Shown here piece after piece: positions 38,126 through 48,444 of a stretch of DNA of 64,000 bases (the first letter of the stretch is position 1; the number at the start of each line of letters is the position of its first letter). Origin of the DNA: Agapetus fuscipes (Eukaryota > Arthropoda > Insecta > Trichoptera > Glossosomatidae); the NCBI GenBank assembly GCA_951799405.1, contig OX637345.1, forward strand, positions 2,728,001 through 2,792,000. Reading direction: 5' to 3'. The position numbers were made by a program, and so were the translations under genes. The notes beneath the pieces were generated by a model that saw only the letters and a program-made list of their open reading frames with translations, ran no database searches and was not told the origin of the DNA.

Positions 38126-39039
38126 TATACGTTAATAATAATTTAAATGCTTCATTTATTTCAGTGCGCATAATATGTAAGAGTTATAAAATGTAAAAAA
38201 AAGTTTGAACAACTTTTTATAGTTTGCCTTCTAATAAATTTCCAAAGTTTCTCCATTAAATAACTTGCAAGTAAAAAGTTGTAAAAAGCTCCTAAAAGCA
38301 CTTACCAAGTTTGATAATTCCTCAGCTGTATTATATATATTTGATTTCTCCTTTTTGTTTTGTATTCTCACAAACACTTTCCACAAAATAATAAATAAAA
38401 AAGGTATTTAAACACTTTGTCAAGATATATTTTTATACGTAAAACAAACACTATAATATTTTACTTCAATTCGTTATTTTAAGCATAAAAAACATCACAA
38501 AAACCTAATTTTCACTTTGAATTAAATCTCAAATGTGACGCGTAAAAGTTTTGATTTTTAAAATTCACTCTCGATAATTTTACGTAGATTTTTACGACCG
38601 GCGAAAGCGTCCGTCCCCCCGCGAAAGCTTTTGGGCGACTGAAGCTTTTAGTGGGGAAAACTAAATGGAATAATTTTCCTTGCGGGGAAATTTGAAAGTT
38701 GCGCATGCGCGCTTTCCGAGTTGCCAAAACAAGTTGTTACGCGAAAATAAATCGCAGCGGATGGGGCTTTAATTGGTCCGAGTAATTGGGGTGGCCATTG
38801 TTACATTTTTGGGGTTGAAAAGCCCCGCGATTTTCCGTTTATTGGGTTTTTCCCCGATTCAAGGGATTCTCGCCACTCAATCTTTTTTTTGTGTCCAAGG
38901 GTCTCTCTTTGATTGTATCTGAACATTGATAAATTGTATTTTTTCTTTGGATTGTTATTTTGTAATAGCCATTAACTAATTAATGTTTCTTTTCTTTTCT
39001 TTATGTGAAAAAAATATAAAGCTGTAAGATTTCCCGATG
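38126..39039. other. Long single-copy-looking stretch
   Basis: No family match. 38580-38880 is GC-richer, with CGCATGCGCGCTTTCC and TTTAATTGGTCCGAGTAATT followed by GGCCATTGTTAC, sites of homeodomain and SOX type. It may be host regulatory DNA. Confidence 0.35.
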
Positions 39040-39222
39040 TCAGTATGAGGCTGACTTTCCATATTATATAATAAGTTCACTTTTCCAACATCGACCCTGT
39101 TGCAGAGAAGGGTGGCAATTTTTTTTTCTTTCATTTTAGGCTTGGTTTTTATTTTATTTAGAGTACACACGCAACATATTGAAGCGTGAACTTACACGTG
39201 TCTTGTTATGGGTATACATCAA
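39040..39222 (+). mobile_element. RTE-1 LINE 3' end, old copy
   Basis: TGTCAGTATGAGGCTGAC to CTTACACGTGTCTTGTTATG. Confidence 0.65.
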
Positions 39223-39260
39223 AATTAAATCTTGTTAATTATATTGAAGAATTATCTGAT

Positions 39261-39563
39261 TTTTTCTGTAGTCTAGTTGTAACGCATCGGACACGTAAAT
39301 GGAAGGTTGTGGGTTTGAATCCCGGCGGAGCACAAAAAATATAGCATTTGTATTTTCAAAAATGATCTTCACTTGGTTGAAAAATTCATATGCCTTTACC
39401 AAAGACCGGTCACCAAAGATCCATGCAACCTTACAACAACTGGGTCTTGCTGGAGAGTTGGCGCTTTTTACAGCAACCACCAAGCTTGCAGACGGCTCTT
39501 GAAGTGCGATTCACAGAAAAACAGCGCTCTTCAAATAAATCATCCTAATATTATTATAATAAC
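39261..39563 (+). mobile_element. SINE-A1
   Basis: Head CTGTAGTCTAGTTGTAACGC with GGGTTTGAATCCC; tail AATAAATCATCCTAATATTA. Confidence 0.85.
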
Positions 39564-39647
39564 TTTATCATTCAGAAGTTTATATTAATGCGGATTGCCG
39601 CTATTCTAGGCGCAATTCTCATTTTTCCTAAAAAAATACAGTTCGTG

Positions 39648-39772
39648 TTTCTTCCTTGTAGAAGACACATGTCGCCTGAAGACGTCGGATATGACTCCGA
39701 CGAAACGTAGAGAAAATCGTTGTTCTCTTTACACACGGTCAGTAACATCCGTTTTTTTTTTCATTCCAAAAA
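39648..39772 (+). repeat. CTGAAGAC-hairpin repeat
   Basis: Cleanest copy. CGCCTGAAGACGTCGGATAT, then GACTCCGACGAAACGTAGAG. CGTCGG pairs with CCGACG around an 8-nt loop between CTGAAGA and AAACG. Confidence 0.6.
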
Positions 39773-39848
39773 AATGACCTGTATAAAATATTTTTACAAC
39801 CCTTAACAATAGTCAAGTCTTTCACTAAATAAGACCAACTGCATTTTT

Positions 39849-39938
39849 AGGTCGATAGCTCAGTTGGAAGAGTGCTTGTGTTCCATGCCGAGAGTCCGGG
39901 TTCGAATCCCACCAAGGGCAAGGGTGTCAGAAATGATT
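39849..39938 (+). mobile_element. SINE-B head only
   Basis: GTCGATAGCTCAGTTGGAAG and GGGTTCGAATCCC, stops after GTCAGAAATGATTTT. Confidence 0.7.
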
Positions 39939-40134
39939 TTGTATTGAAATCTGCATTTCTTGCATATTGAAGTATTCGCATCTAAACTCGGATGTATATC
40001 AAAATGAAATCGGTCTATAAATATAATTTTGTTTTCATTTAACCGAATCAAATTGCATGCTCTTAGAGTTATTTCGCAGATTCAATCAATTTAGTCAATT
40101 TAGTAATTTAGTGTATCGGTGTTCGTTTCTAAAT

Positions 40135-40394
40135 CTAAATCTTAATCTAAGCTGCAAAGATATACATCATTTAAGATTCATTTCAAACGCATTCCCACAA
40201 GCAGACATGTATACTGTATTGAATAGGTTTGCGCTAACACATGCCGCATGTGGACCTACAATATAAAAACCCAATCTCAAATGAACATAAGCCCTGCAAC
40301 TCTTGCCGAACTTCCCTGAAACAGGGGTGACATTGGCAAAGTGAACCATTTTTTTACAGTATGATCAGCCTCATACCAACCTATAAGTCGAGGT
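40135..40394 (-). mobile_element. RTE-1 LINE 3' end (inverted pair, left)
   Basis: Tail AATCTTAATCTAAGCTGCAA; 5' end CAACCTATAAGTCGAGG abuts a plus-strand copy. Confidence 0.8.
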
Positions 40395-40514
40395 TGGGAT
40401 TTTAATTTGTAAGTGCACTGCAGCATTTATAAGCTCGTACTTATACGTGTCTGTTTGCGGGAATGCACTTAATATAAATCTGAAATGTTAACATATCTTT
40501 GCAACTTAGATTAA
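40395..40514 (+). mobile_element. RTE-1 LINE 3' end (inverted pair, right)
   Basis: TTAATTTGTAAGTGCACTGC to TTTGCAACTTAGATTAAAT. Confidence 0.7.
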
Positions 40515-40706
40515 ATATATTTTTTTACATTAGAACGACGTGTACCCAAGTAAAGATAGGTTTGGATTCTAACCTCTTTAAGATTTGACAGATAAAAAGG
40601 CTTGATAGGGATGAGAGATAGCCTTTGGCGGCCAGATTTGGAAGTAATCCGGCCGAATGACCAAGTTTATTTTTTCACCCTTTTCAATGTTCCTATCTGA
40701 TCACAT

Positions 40707-40984
40707 AATAATAATATTAGGATAATTTATTTGGTGAGCACTGCTTTTGTGTGTAACACACCTCAAAAGCCCTCTGCGAGCTTGGCCCTCCCACGCAAGA
40801 CCCAGTTGTTGTAAGGTTGGATGGACCTTTCAGTGACCGGTCTTTGGTAAAGGTGTATGAATTTTTCAACTTTCAAACTTTTGGAAAATATAAATGGCAT
40901 ATTTTTTGTGCTCCTCCGGGATGCGAATCCACAACCTTCCATTTACGAGTCCGAAGTGTTGCCACTGGACTACGGACCCGTCCA
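40707..40984 (-). mobile_element. SINE-A1
   Basis: Minus-strand head GGTCCGTAGTCCAGTGGCAA and GTGGATTCGCATCCC. About 30 bp of body are lost near CTCGCAGAGG. Confidence 0.8.
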
Positions 40985-41254
40985 AGAATGATGGCCGGGA
41001 AAATCTAAAACCTTAATTTCTTATTCATTCAACTAAGTGATGTCATTAAATTTGCTCGGAAAATCTCCTCTTATTCTATAAATAAGATAATTTCATAGAA
41101 ATAAGCTATGAAACTTTTTCATATACTTTTACTGTACATCATATTTAATATCGACATTACAAAATATAGACCAACGATGAAAGATAGTGAAAAAAAAATG
41201 AAAATATTATATTATGGAATCATGCTTCTATACTCAGGTAAACTGTCCTATAAT

Positions 41255-41777
41255 AATCTATAATCTATGTTGCAAATATATTGTTACGATTGTTACGAAC
41301 GTGTGGGTTTTGTTTGGACGTGTGCCTAGGTACGCTGGTTGGTGTGTGTCACGTCTCTGATATAGTGCGGAACAATCCATTATGAAAGTATCTCGAACAT
41401 GCAAGAATCGTCTCTGTCATATAAATACGAGCAAAGATTCTGTGGGACGGACAGTCTCTCTGATCATTGTCATGCACAGACATAGGTCTGTGCGTATAGA
41501 CGCAGAGAGTGAAGAGTGAACAGCATATTGTAACCGATATTGTTAAAAATAAATCTTGGAAAATAAATTAATTCGCAATTTAATTAAAAGAACCCCAAGT
41601 CAAAAACAATACGTGAAAAATTACAAATTCAAAAACATATACGTTTAAATTCGTGCTTACCTCAAATGAAAAAAAGCTCTACAACTCTTGCCGACTTTCC
41701 CAGAAACAGGGATGACATTGGCAAAGTGAACCATTTTTCTACAGCATGAGTACTGAGTGGCCAGCCTCATATCACCA
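41255..41777 (-). mobile_element. RTE-1 LINE 3' end, split by LTR-A
   Basis: Tail ATAATCTATGTTGCAAATAT at the left, then LTR-A, then CTCTTGCCGACTTTCCCAGA to GCCAGCCTCATATC. Confidence 0.6.
41290..41610 (+). mobile_element. Solo LTR-A
   Basis: TGTTACGAACGTGTGGG, GACGTGTGCCTAGGTACGC, promoter-like CATATAAATACGAGCAAAG, then CAGAGAGTGAAGAGTGAACA, two AATAAAT words and the end AAAGAACCCCA. Same family as 6989-7316 and again antisense to an RTE-1 host copy. Confidence 0.65.
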
Positions 41778-41944
41778 AAGCCTTTTGTCTACAACTAAAA
41801 GACAATGTGAAGATCTTTGATCTCTTTCTAACCAAGGATGATTTGGGGTTGAGTAAGCTGAAACGGATATAGTGTCTATTTCAGTTAAATAGTCTCTAGT
41901 CATATGATAAGCCAATCATAACATTTATTGTAAACTACATAAGT

Positions 41945-42225
41945 GCATTCTTCTTCTTCTTCTTGCTCAGCCTTTCTCACTCCACTCCTGGACGTAGGGC
42001 TCCTCCAATCCTCTCCATTCCTGTCTATCTGCTGCTGTGTTCAGCCATCCTCTGCCTGCAGTTGCCTTGATGTCGTCCAGCTATCTCAGTTGGGGTCTCC
42101 TCACTCCTCGCTTGGACATCCTGTGCCACCACTGGACAATTCTTTTCGGCCACCTGTCATGGTCCTGCCTTGCGACGTGACTATCCCAGCGCCACTTTAA
42201 GCAGGCCACTCGCTGTATGACATTA
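41945..42225 (-). pseudogene. RTE-like LINE C-terminal remnant
   Basis: Minus-strand translation, with one stop, reads LKWRWDSHVARQDHDRWPKR, then RRPQLR, DDIKATAGRGWLNTAADRQE and WRGLEEPYVQEWSE, the end of an RTE-like polyprotein (HVARxxDxRW...GRPxxRWxDDI...DRxEWxxLEEAxVQ). No start or polymerase core. Confidence 0.65.
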
Positions 42226-42248
42226 GTACATATTTAATTTAAACTAAA

Positions 42249-42719
42249 CGCAACTAAGCTACACATATAGTGTAACTTCCTGCCTGTGGCACTTCGGGAC
42301 CTATTTATTTTTACAGGTAAGGGGGCCGGCCTCACACTAACCACTTTCAGTTGAAGTGGGGGTTTCCCAGCTCCCGGGGGGGGGCTGATTCTCATTTCTT
42401 GTGACGGCTGAGTAAACCTTTGAGATCGAACCCTTGCTCTCGGCATAGAATGCAAGCATTCTACCAATTGAGCTATCGACCTTTTTACGAGCTTGATCGT
42501 TGTCGCTACAAAGCGCCAATTCTCAAGCAAGACCCAGTTGCTGTAAGGCTGGATGGACCTTTGGTGACCGGTCATTGGTAAAGGTTTTTTTAATTTTTCA
42601 ACCCAGCGAATAGCAAATTTGAAAATATAAATAGTATATTATTTGTGCTCCGCCGGGAATCGAACCCACAACCTTCCCATTCAGAGTCCGAAGTGTTACC
42701 ACTGAACTACGGACCGGTC
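42249..42719 (-). mobile_element. SINE-AB dimer, complete, with target duplication
   Basis: Best dimer. On the minus strand: SINE-A head GACCGGTCCGTAGTTCAGTG with GGGTTCGATTCCC, full body, junction TCGTAAAAAGGTCGATAGCT, SINE-B head with GGGTTCGATCTC, deleted body, GTGTAGCTTAGTTGCG end. TAAACTAAA flanks both sides (42240-42248 and 42720-42728). The 471-bp unit therefore moved as one. Confidence 0.9.
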
Positions 42720-42728
42720 TAAACTAAA

Positions 42729-43066
42729 AAAAACATTATTTCGCTATTTCTATATCATGTATATTATTTACAAACACATAGACAGTACTGCCTTATGCTC
42801 TGCGAATCGGAAAACTGCACGAGAAAAACGGTTCGCGTCTTGAATAATTTATTGCCACGGATGGTTCGTGTCTCGGCTACTCTGACGGCGATACGCCGAA
42901 GCTCCGCTACCAAACCAAAGCAAGGAATTACTTATTTATTTCCTACAAACAAATAGTAAAAATATATCTTTACGAGCGACGGTTGCTTCCTGATTTTTTT
43001 CCTTCTTTTGCTACAGTTTGGTTGCCAATATATATGGGTTTTATTTTAATACTTTTTATTGAATCC
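42729..43066. other. No known repeat; single-copy-looking
   Basis: Contains CG-bearing CTACTCTGACGGCGATACGC. No ORF of note. Confidence 0.4.
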
Positions 43067-43316
43067 TCCTTGACTGATAGGTTGGTATGAGGCCGACCCC
43101 CCGTGCTGTAAAAATCGGTTCACTTTTGCCAATGCCACCCCGGTTCAGGGAACGGTGGCAGGAGTTGCAAGGTTTATGTTCATGTTAGGTTTTGCTTATT
43201 TGTATGCACACATGCAGAATGTGTTGGCGCGAACCTACATGTGCCTGTCTGTGGTCATGCATTTAATATGAGCCTTAAATGTTAACATATCTTTGCAGCT
43301 TAGATTATAGATTATA
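43067..43316 (+). mobile_element. RTE-1 LINE 3' end
   Basis: TCCTTGACTGATAGGTTGGT to TTTGCAGCTTAGATTATAGA; moderately old. Confidence 0.8.
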
Positions 43317-43452
43317 GAATAAAATAATCAAAATCGACCGATCGTTTTCATTTGGATAGTGAATGATATGTATTTACGTATATTGTTGGTTTTGTTGTGT
43401 TTTTATAAATTAATTTTCATTTCTTTACTTTCTTTTTCACAAAAAAAAATGT

Positions 43453-43745
43453 CTTGTCGATAGTTCAGTTGACAGAGTGCATGCATTCCATGCCAAGAGC
43501 TCGGCTTCGAATCCCACCGAGGGTGTCAGAAATGATTTTCCGTTCCGGTGATTATTCAAACCCTATATTAAAATACCGGAAACGTTTACTCAGCGTTCAC
43601 AAGAAATGAGTACCAGCTTGCTCAGGAGCTGAGAAACCCCCACTTCACCTTAAGTGGTTGGTGTAAGGCTGTACCCTTACCTGTAAAAAATAAATAGGTT
43701 ATACACGTCACATGCAAGAAGGTACACTATATATGTAGCTTAGAG
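43453..43745 (+). mobile_element. SINE-B
   Basis: Head GTCGATAGTTCAGTTGACAG and GGCTTCGAATCCC. The 3' end lacks the CGACCCCTTCGG segment. Confidence 0.8.
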
Positions 43746-43944
43746 GCCCTTGTATCAACTATCAACAGCGTATTTTTGTAATTTTTCACATTGTGAAAAA
43801 TCATATTGATTGATTTCTATTCAACTTTATAGAAATTTTTAAAAATTGCAATGAAACACTATTTTATTTTTACACCTTTATGAATTTTATTTTAATTATT
43901 AAATGCAAACATTTCTTTACATGAATTCATACCTGATTCTTATA

Positions 43945-44290
43945 AAAATCCAGTGGCGGAGAGATTGAGAATATGGAAAGAGGAATGCCCTGAGAGCTTT
44001 GTGCAGCCTGCAGAGAGCCTACCTCCAGGAAAGAACCTCGAGTGGCCCGTGTGGAAATCTATGAACAGATTGAGGACCAATGTTGGAAGAGCCCGGGCCA
44101 ACATGTTGACCTGGGATTTCTGGGACGGGAGGACTCTACACTATGTGAGTGTGGAGCTCAGCAAACAATGGAGCACCTGCGGTGTTGTCCCTCCTGTCCG
44201 ACAAGCTGCTCCATGGATGATCTCTTTGCGGGAAACCAAAGAGCTGTAGACATTGCTCGTTACTGGGCCAATACGATGTGAAGCTGACAC
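43945..44290 (+). pseudogene. LINE polyprotein C-terminus with zinc-knuckle-like motif
   Basis: Two overlapping frames joined by a shift near 44070 give WPVWKSMNRLRTNVGRARAN, then STLCECGAQQTMEHLRCCPS, CPTSCSMDDLFAGNQRAVDI and ARYWANTM before TGA at 44279. CxCGxxQTMxHLxxCPxCP is a known closing motif of I/Jockey/R1-like LINE proteins. 5'-truncated and frameshifted, so dead. Confidence 0.7.
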
Positions 44291-44599
44291 GAAGAAGACC
44301 TAAAAATGATCGACATGATCGAAAACGTTAGTAATTATTAATTAAAATTAAACTAATAAACTGTGAAAATAAAACAGTGTTTTATTAGAGTTCTATAAAG
44401 TTTAATAGAATTCAAACTAACTTTTTCGGTCTCTCGATCATCTTCAGGTAAGAATAAAAAAAAAAAACAATTAACATGAATATTATAACTATGAGTAATA
44501 ACAAGTTGTAGACGAACTGTCTCGACACCGTTTCTTTCACCTGCAGGCTATGTCACTATCGAGGTCAGGCCGGTTCTAGGTTACAATACCTAATAGCCT
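44291..44599. other. Unassigned; one shared block
   Basis: CTGTGAAAATAAAACAGTGT (44360) is the block also present at 11.83 kb. No gene seen. Confidence 0.4.
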
Positions 44600-44759
44600 A
44601 ATAGGTATTATTAATAAGTACCCATCCACCTGTGGTGATGATGACGATGATTGCATGCTTATATCCACCTTGCAATTGTTACAGCTCCACGACAAATCGG
44701 TCACAGACAGTTTATCCACAGACAGCTGGCCCATGGACGAATCGGTCACAAGACTTTGC

Positions 44760-45186
44760 CGTCAACATAGACAACTTCATCAGAATCTTCACTGGCTGCG
44801 TGTCCCGGAGAGAGTGGAATACAAAATGTGCCTGTTGGTATTTAAATCACTCAGAGGAACGACCCCTTCTTACTTAGCCGAACTATGTAAGCTTGACGAG
44901 ATTTTTGATAAGCGGTGCACTCTTCGCTCGGCGCAGAGTGATGCTATCAACAAGCTAAAAATGCCATCTCGACGGAGCAGAACGGGCTTTGGGGATAGGG
45001 CGTTCAGTTCGGCGGGACCGTTGTGCTCGAACCGGCTGCCTTTGAAGCTGAGGACGGAAACCAGCGAGGAGCGCTTCAGGAAGGAGCTGAAGACCACCAT
45101 CTTCACAAGAAGAGAGTGAGCGGTGGGCGTCCTTGGGGTGGCTGGAGCCACTAAACGGCGCCCAAAAGAAGAAAAGTCATCCATAT
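44760..45186 (+). pseudogene. L2-group LINE polyprotein C-terminus
   Basis: Open to TGA at 45117. HQNLHWLRVPERVEYKMCLL, VFKSLRGTTPSYLAELCKLD, TLRSAQSDAINKLKMPSRRS, GFGDRAFSSAGPLCSNRLPL and ERFRKELKTTIFTRRE follow the CR1/L2-group pattern (LHWLPVxxRIxYKxxLLxxKxLxGxxPxYLxxL...GxRAFxxAxPxLWNxLP...FKxxLKTxLF). Only the end of the polymerase is present. The 3' end is AAGTCATCC plus AT repeats. Confidence 0.75.
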
Positions 45187-45246
45187 ATATATAACTTAGC
45201 TACTTTGACCGGTCGTGCTCTCTGTGGACGAGTTGTCTGTGACCAA

Positions 45247-45724
45247 CGCAACTAAGCTACACATATAGTGTAACTTCTTGCCTGCGTTATCCCCGAAGGG
45301 ATCGCATGAGGCGATTTAGGACCTATTAATTTTTACGGGTAATGGGGCCGACCTCACACCAACCACTTTCAGTTGAAGTGGGGGTTTCCCAGCTCCCGCT
45401 GGTTCTCATTTATTGTGAAGGCTGAGTAAACCTTGAGATCGAACCCTTGCTCTCGGCATGGAATGCAAGCATTCTACCTATTGAGCTATCAACCTTTTTA
45501 CGAGTTTGGTCATCGTTGCTACAAAGCGCCAATTCTCAATCAAGACCCAGTTGCTGTAAGGCTGGATGGACCTTTGGTGACCGGTGAAAGGTTTGTGAAT
45601 TTTTCAACCCAGCGAAGAGAAAATTTGAAAATGTAAATAGTATATTTTTTGTGCTCCGCCGGGATTCGAACCCACAACCTTCCATTGAGAGTCCGAAGTG
45701 TTACTACTGAACTACTAACCGGTC
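45247..45724 (-). mobile_element. SINE-AB dimer, complete, with target duplication
   Basis: Same architecture as 42249-42719. GACCAA flanks it at 45241-45246 and 45725-45730. It landed inside the right arm of FB4 and splits the array. Confidence 0.85.
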
Positions 45725-46051
45725 AGACCAAAATGTCGTTAACCGTAAAGTCGAATGGAGAAACTGTCGTGGGACCGATTTGTCCATGAACGAGCTGTAT
45801 GTGAACGAGTGATATTTGGCCGATTTATTGTGACACGATATCTGATAGGTATTATTTATAAGTACCTATCCATTTTTTATGATGCTGATGATGGCATGCC
45901 TATAATCTATATCCACCTTGTAGTTGGTACAACTGACAATCTTAATGCCAGTCAATAAAGGCGGGAAAAATCACTCTTTGAAATGATTACTTTATATTGA
46001 AGTTATACTAACATAAACTGGCGATGCTGAACAAATATGATGTTGAATAGT

Positions 46052-46300
46052 TTTAGGCTTACACGGCCGGCTGATGATGCTGGAGTGACGTTTTCCGGGA
46101 TCTGTTGCCGTGGTCTGTGGGAGCTGGAGCTTCCGGACGTTTCGCCCATTTCTACGATGGGCTTCTTCAGCGTGAAGTATGATGATGATGATAATATTGA
46201 TGAGAGCAGTTCTCATCAAGATCATCGTCAACGTCCGGAAGCTCCAGCTCCCACAGACCACGACAACAGATCCCGGAAAACATCACTCCAGCAAATGTGA
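46052..46300. repeat. Hairpin with 67-bp arms
   Basis: 46069-46136 (GCTGGAGTGACGTTTTCCGG, GTGGTCTGTGGGAGCTGGAG) is inverted at 46231-46297. One flank of the loop has TTTCGCCCATTTCTACGATG then GGCTTCTTCAGCG, the same motif as the 34.6 kb hairpin. ATG/GAT repeats fill the loop. Confidence 0.75.
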
Positions 46301-46744
46301 TGTTTTTTGTAAATTAATTGACCATAGAGAGATGAGGAAAAGGAAAGTTATGATATTTTAGAAAAATTATGCAAAATTCATGCTTCCATTATTTATACTT
46401 TTTTCCAAATTTTGGATTATCGACTATTTAAAATTGAATCAGGGTTATTCGCATCACATTTGATGCATGGCTGATCCAAGGATCCTGTTTTTTTTGTATG
46501 GGAAATTCACGTGAGGTGGTGGTTGAGACATGGATTTGCTGTGTGTGAATAAGACCGAATGGCACTAAGCACAACTTATTTTTAAACTTTTCTTTAGTAA
46601 TATTGTTCCTCATTGCTGAGGATTGTGACCATTGTGGAAGCAACCACTCTTTCTCCAGTTCTCTCTTGACTGTGCTGCCCGCAGTTCTCCAAAAACCGAG
46701 GAGCCTGCCCTTTTTTGAACTATGTATGCTGTTTAAACTTGAAT
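46301..46744. other. No known repeat; single-copy-looking
   Basis: A 120-codon minus ORF (46428-46790) shows no recognisable motif and runs into the following RTE-1. Confidence 0.4.
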
Positions 46745-46970
46745 TATTCGTTGGTGTGAGGCTGACCACCCATGGTGTATTTTTTTTCACTTTGCCAAGG
46801 AAACCTCTGTTTCAGGGAAGGTCAACAATAGTTGTAGGGCTAATTTTCATTTAAGTTTTGGTTTAAGTGCACCCGCAACATGTGTCAACATGAACGTATA
46901 AGTTGATGTTTATGGGAATGCATTGAATATGAATTTTAAATGCATTTTATCTTTGAAATGTAAATTATAG
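46745..46970 (+). mobile_element. RTE-1 LINE 3' end, old copy
   Basis: CGTTGGTGTGAGGCTGACCA to ATCTTTGAAATGTAAATTAT. Confidence 0.7.
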
Positions 46971-47032
46971 GTTATCGGCTGTAAGCAGTACTTTTGACCG
47001 TGGCATCCAGCAAAAAATAGTTCTGACATAAT

Positions 47033-47328
47033 TTGACCGGTCCGTAGTCTGGTGGTTAACACTTCTGACTCGTAAATGGAAGGTTCTGGGTTCGAATCCC
47101 GGGGGAACACAAAAAGTATACCATTTTATATTTCCAAATATGCTCTTTGCTTGGTGAAAAAAAATCATATAACTTTACCAAAGGCCGGTCACTAAAGGTC
47201 CATCCAGCCTTACAGCAACTGGGTCTTACTTGAGAATTGGCGCTTTCTACAGCGACGACCAAGCTCGCAGAGGGCTCTTGAGGTATGATACACACATAAA
47301 AACAGCACTCATCAAATAAATCAGCCCA
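47033..47328 (+). mobile_element. SINE-A1
   Basis: GACCGGTCCGTAGTCTGGTG head, GGGTTCGAATCCC, tail AATAAATCAGCCCAATTT. Confidence 0.85.
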
Positions 47329-47689
47329 ATTTAATTGAAGTCAATCCACCTTGTTTGATAAATAAACAATATTTCAAAGATTTTTAAAAATTAATAAACA
47401 CCGCCAGTTTTCTTATGCCACACTATACTGCTAGTATTCAATAATTTAGTTCACATTAGCTTAGTCGGGGTGTTCTAGTTTTTATAAGACTTGCGTGCCA
47501 TAGAACAATCACTAACAAATTAATGCCAACTACTTTTTACTGCCAATAACAATTAATACTCTATCAACAAACTATTCATAATAACATATTCATAAATAAA
47601 TTAAGCCCACCGTGGGCCCTGATGCAAGGGAAAAAACATATAGGGATTGATTGAGTTTTACAGGCTTCATGGCATTTCGTCCCCTCAGT
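47329..47689. other. No gene or known repeat seen
   Basis: AT-rich. Ends at GTCCCCTCAGTACAAAAGAA, where RTE-2 sequence begins. Confidence 0.4.
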
Positions 47690-48009
47690 ACAAAAGAATG
47701 TGATGAGATGGTTTGGGCATGTGGAAAGAACGAATGATGATAGACTGACAAAGTATATATAAAAAGGAAGTGTGAAAGGAAATAGAGGTAAGATACGAAT
47801 GATAAAAGTATGGAGTGATCAGATTGAGGAGATTGTGAAAGAGTGGGATAATACAAAGTGAGTTTAAAAGAAGAAAATGCATGAAAAAGGAGATGGATAT
47901 GAATGCATTGAAAGAGGTATATACTAGTAAGTATAGGAAGAAATTGAGGCAGCTCTGCAGAGGCTCTGTCCACTCCCAGCGGAATGGCGACAGAGTTACA
48001 GGTACAGTG
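47690..48009 (+). mobile_element. RTE-2 LINE 3' end with coding remnant
   Basis: ATGTGATGAGATGGTTTGGG reads NVMRWFGHVERTNDDRLTKY, then stops and shifts. Ends AATGGCGACAGAGTTACAGG. Confidence 0.75.
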
Positions 48010-48014
48010 CTTGT

Positions 48015-48125
48015 TTGGCTTATCTACCATTTGATTCAAAGATGACCTATAAATGAAAGAATCACATTCGACACAATCTGAGCGTGAAATGTGAGAGTTG
48101 TTTTAAATAAATTTCCAGTTTTCAT
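48015..48125 (+). repeat. Dispersed repeat H
   Basis: TTGGCTTATCTACCATTTGA, TTCGACACAATCTGAGCG, AAATTTCCAGTTTTCATAAT. Confidence 0.45.
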
Positions 48126-48127
48126 AA

Positions 48128-48385
48128 TGTCGCGAACTTGACATACGTGCGCTTATACACGCATACATCGTATGACGGATTATGAAATGTATACATAACG
48201 TTCTGGGGGTAGAATGATCTAGTGAATGGGAGAAAGACCCCTCTGGTTCCCTATAAAAGAGGTCAAAGTGGTAAGGACAGTAAATTCGCAAGAGAGCAAT
48301 TTGCTGAATAACATCTATAAACAGTGATTGTCAAGTTGTGAAATAAATTGTGAAAAAAAAACTATAAAAAACTTAGCAATACGAT
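48128..48385 (+). mobile_element. Solo LTR-C (candidate)
   Basis: Starts TGTCGCGAACTTGACATACG. Promoter-like TCCCTATAAAAGAGGTCAAA at 48250, CAGTAAATTCGCAAGAGAGC about 30 bp later as a possible start region, and GAAATAAATTGTG as a possible poly(A) signal. Ends not proven; no internal region. Confidence 0.45.
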
Positions 48386-48444
48386 ACATGGGTTCAGTAA
48401 AAATGCTTACATACATTAATACCGGGCAGGTACAAAGACAGGTA

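Larger units (their letters stand above)
44600..45934. mobile_element. Foldback-like locus FB4 with 88-bp flanking direct repeats
   Basis: The arms 44687-44790 and 45204-45246 plus 45725-45843 carry inverted GACAAATCGGTCACAGACAG and ATGGACGAATCGGTCAC phrases. Outside the arms, 44600-44686 and 45844-45934 are direct repeats (ATAGGTATTATTAATAAGTA, TTATATCCACCTTGCAATTG). Cargo: an L2-group LINE end and a SINE-AB. Confidence 0.55.

Noticed and set aside
44655..45119. 154-codon ORF as an intact gene
   Set aside because: Its first third is read from the FB array and the rest is only the last part of an L2-group polymerase.
47590..48039. 149-codon minus-strand ORF
   Set aside because: Antisense to an RTE-2 copy on the plus strand; no motif of its own.
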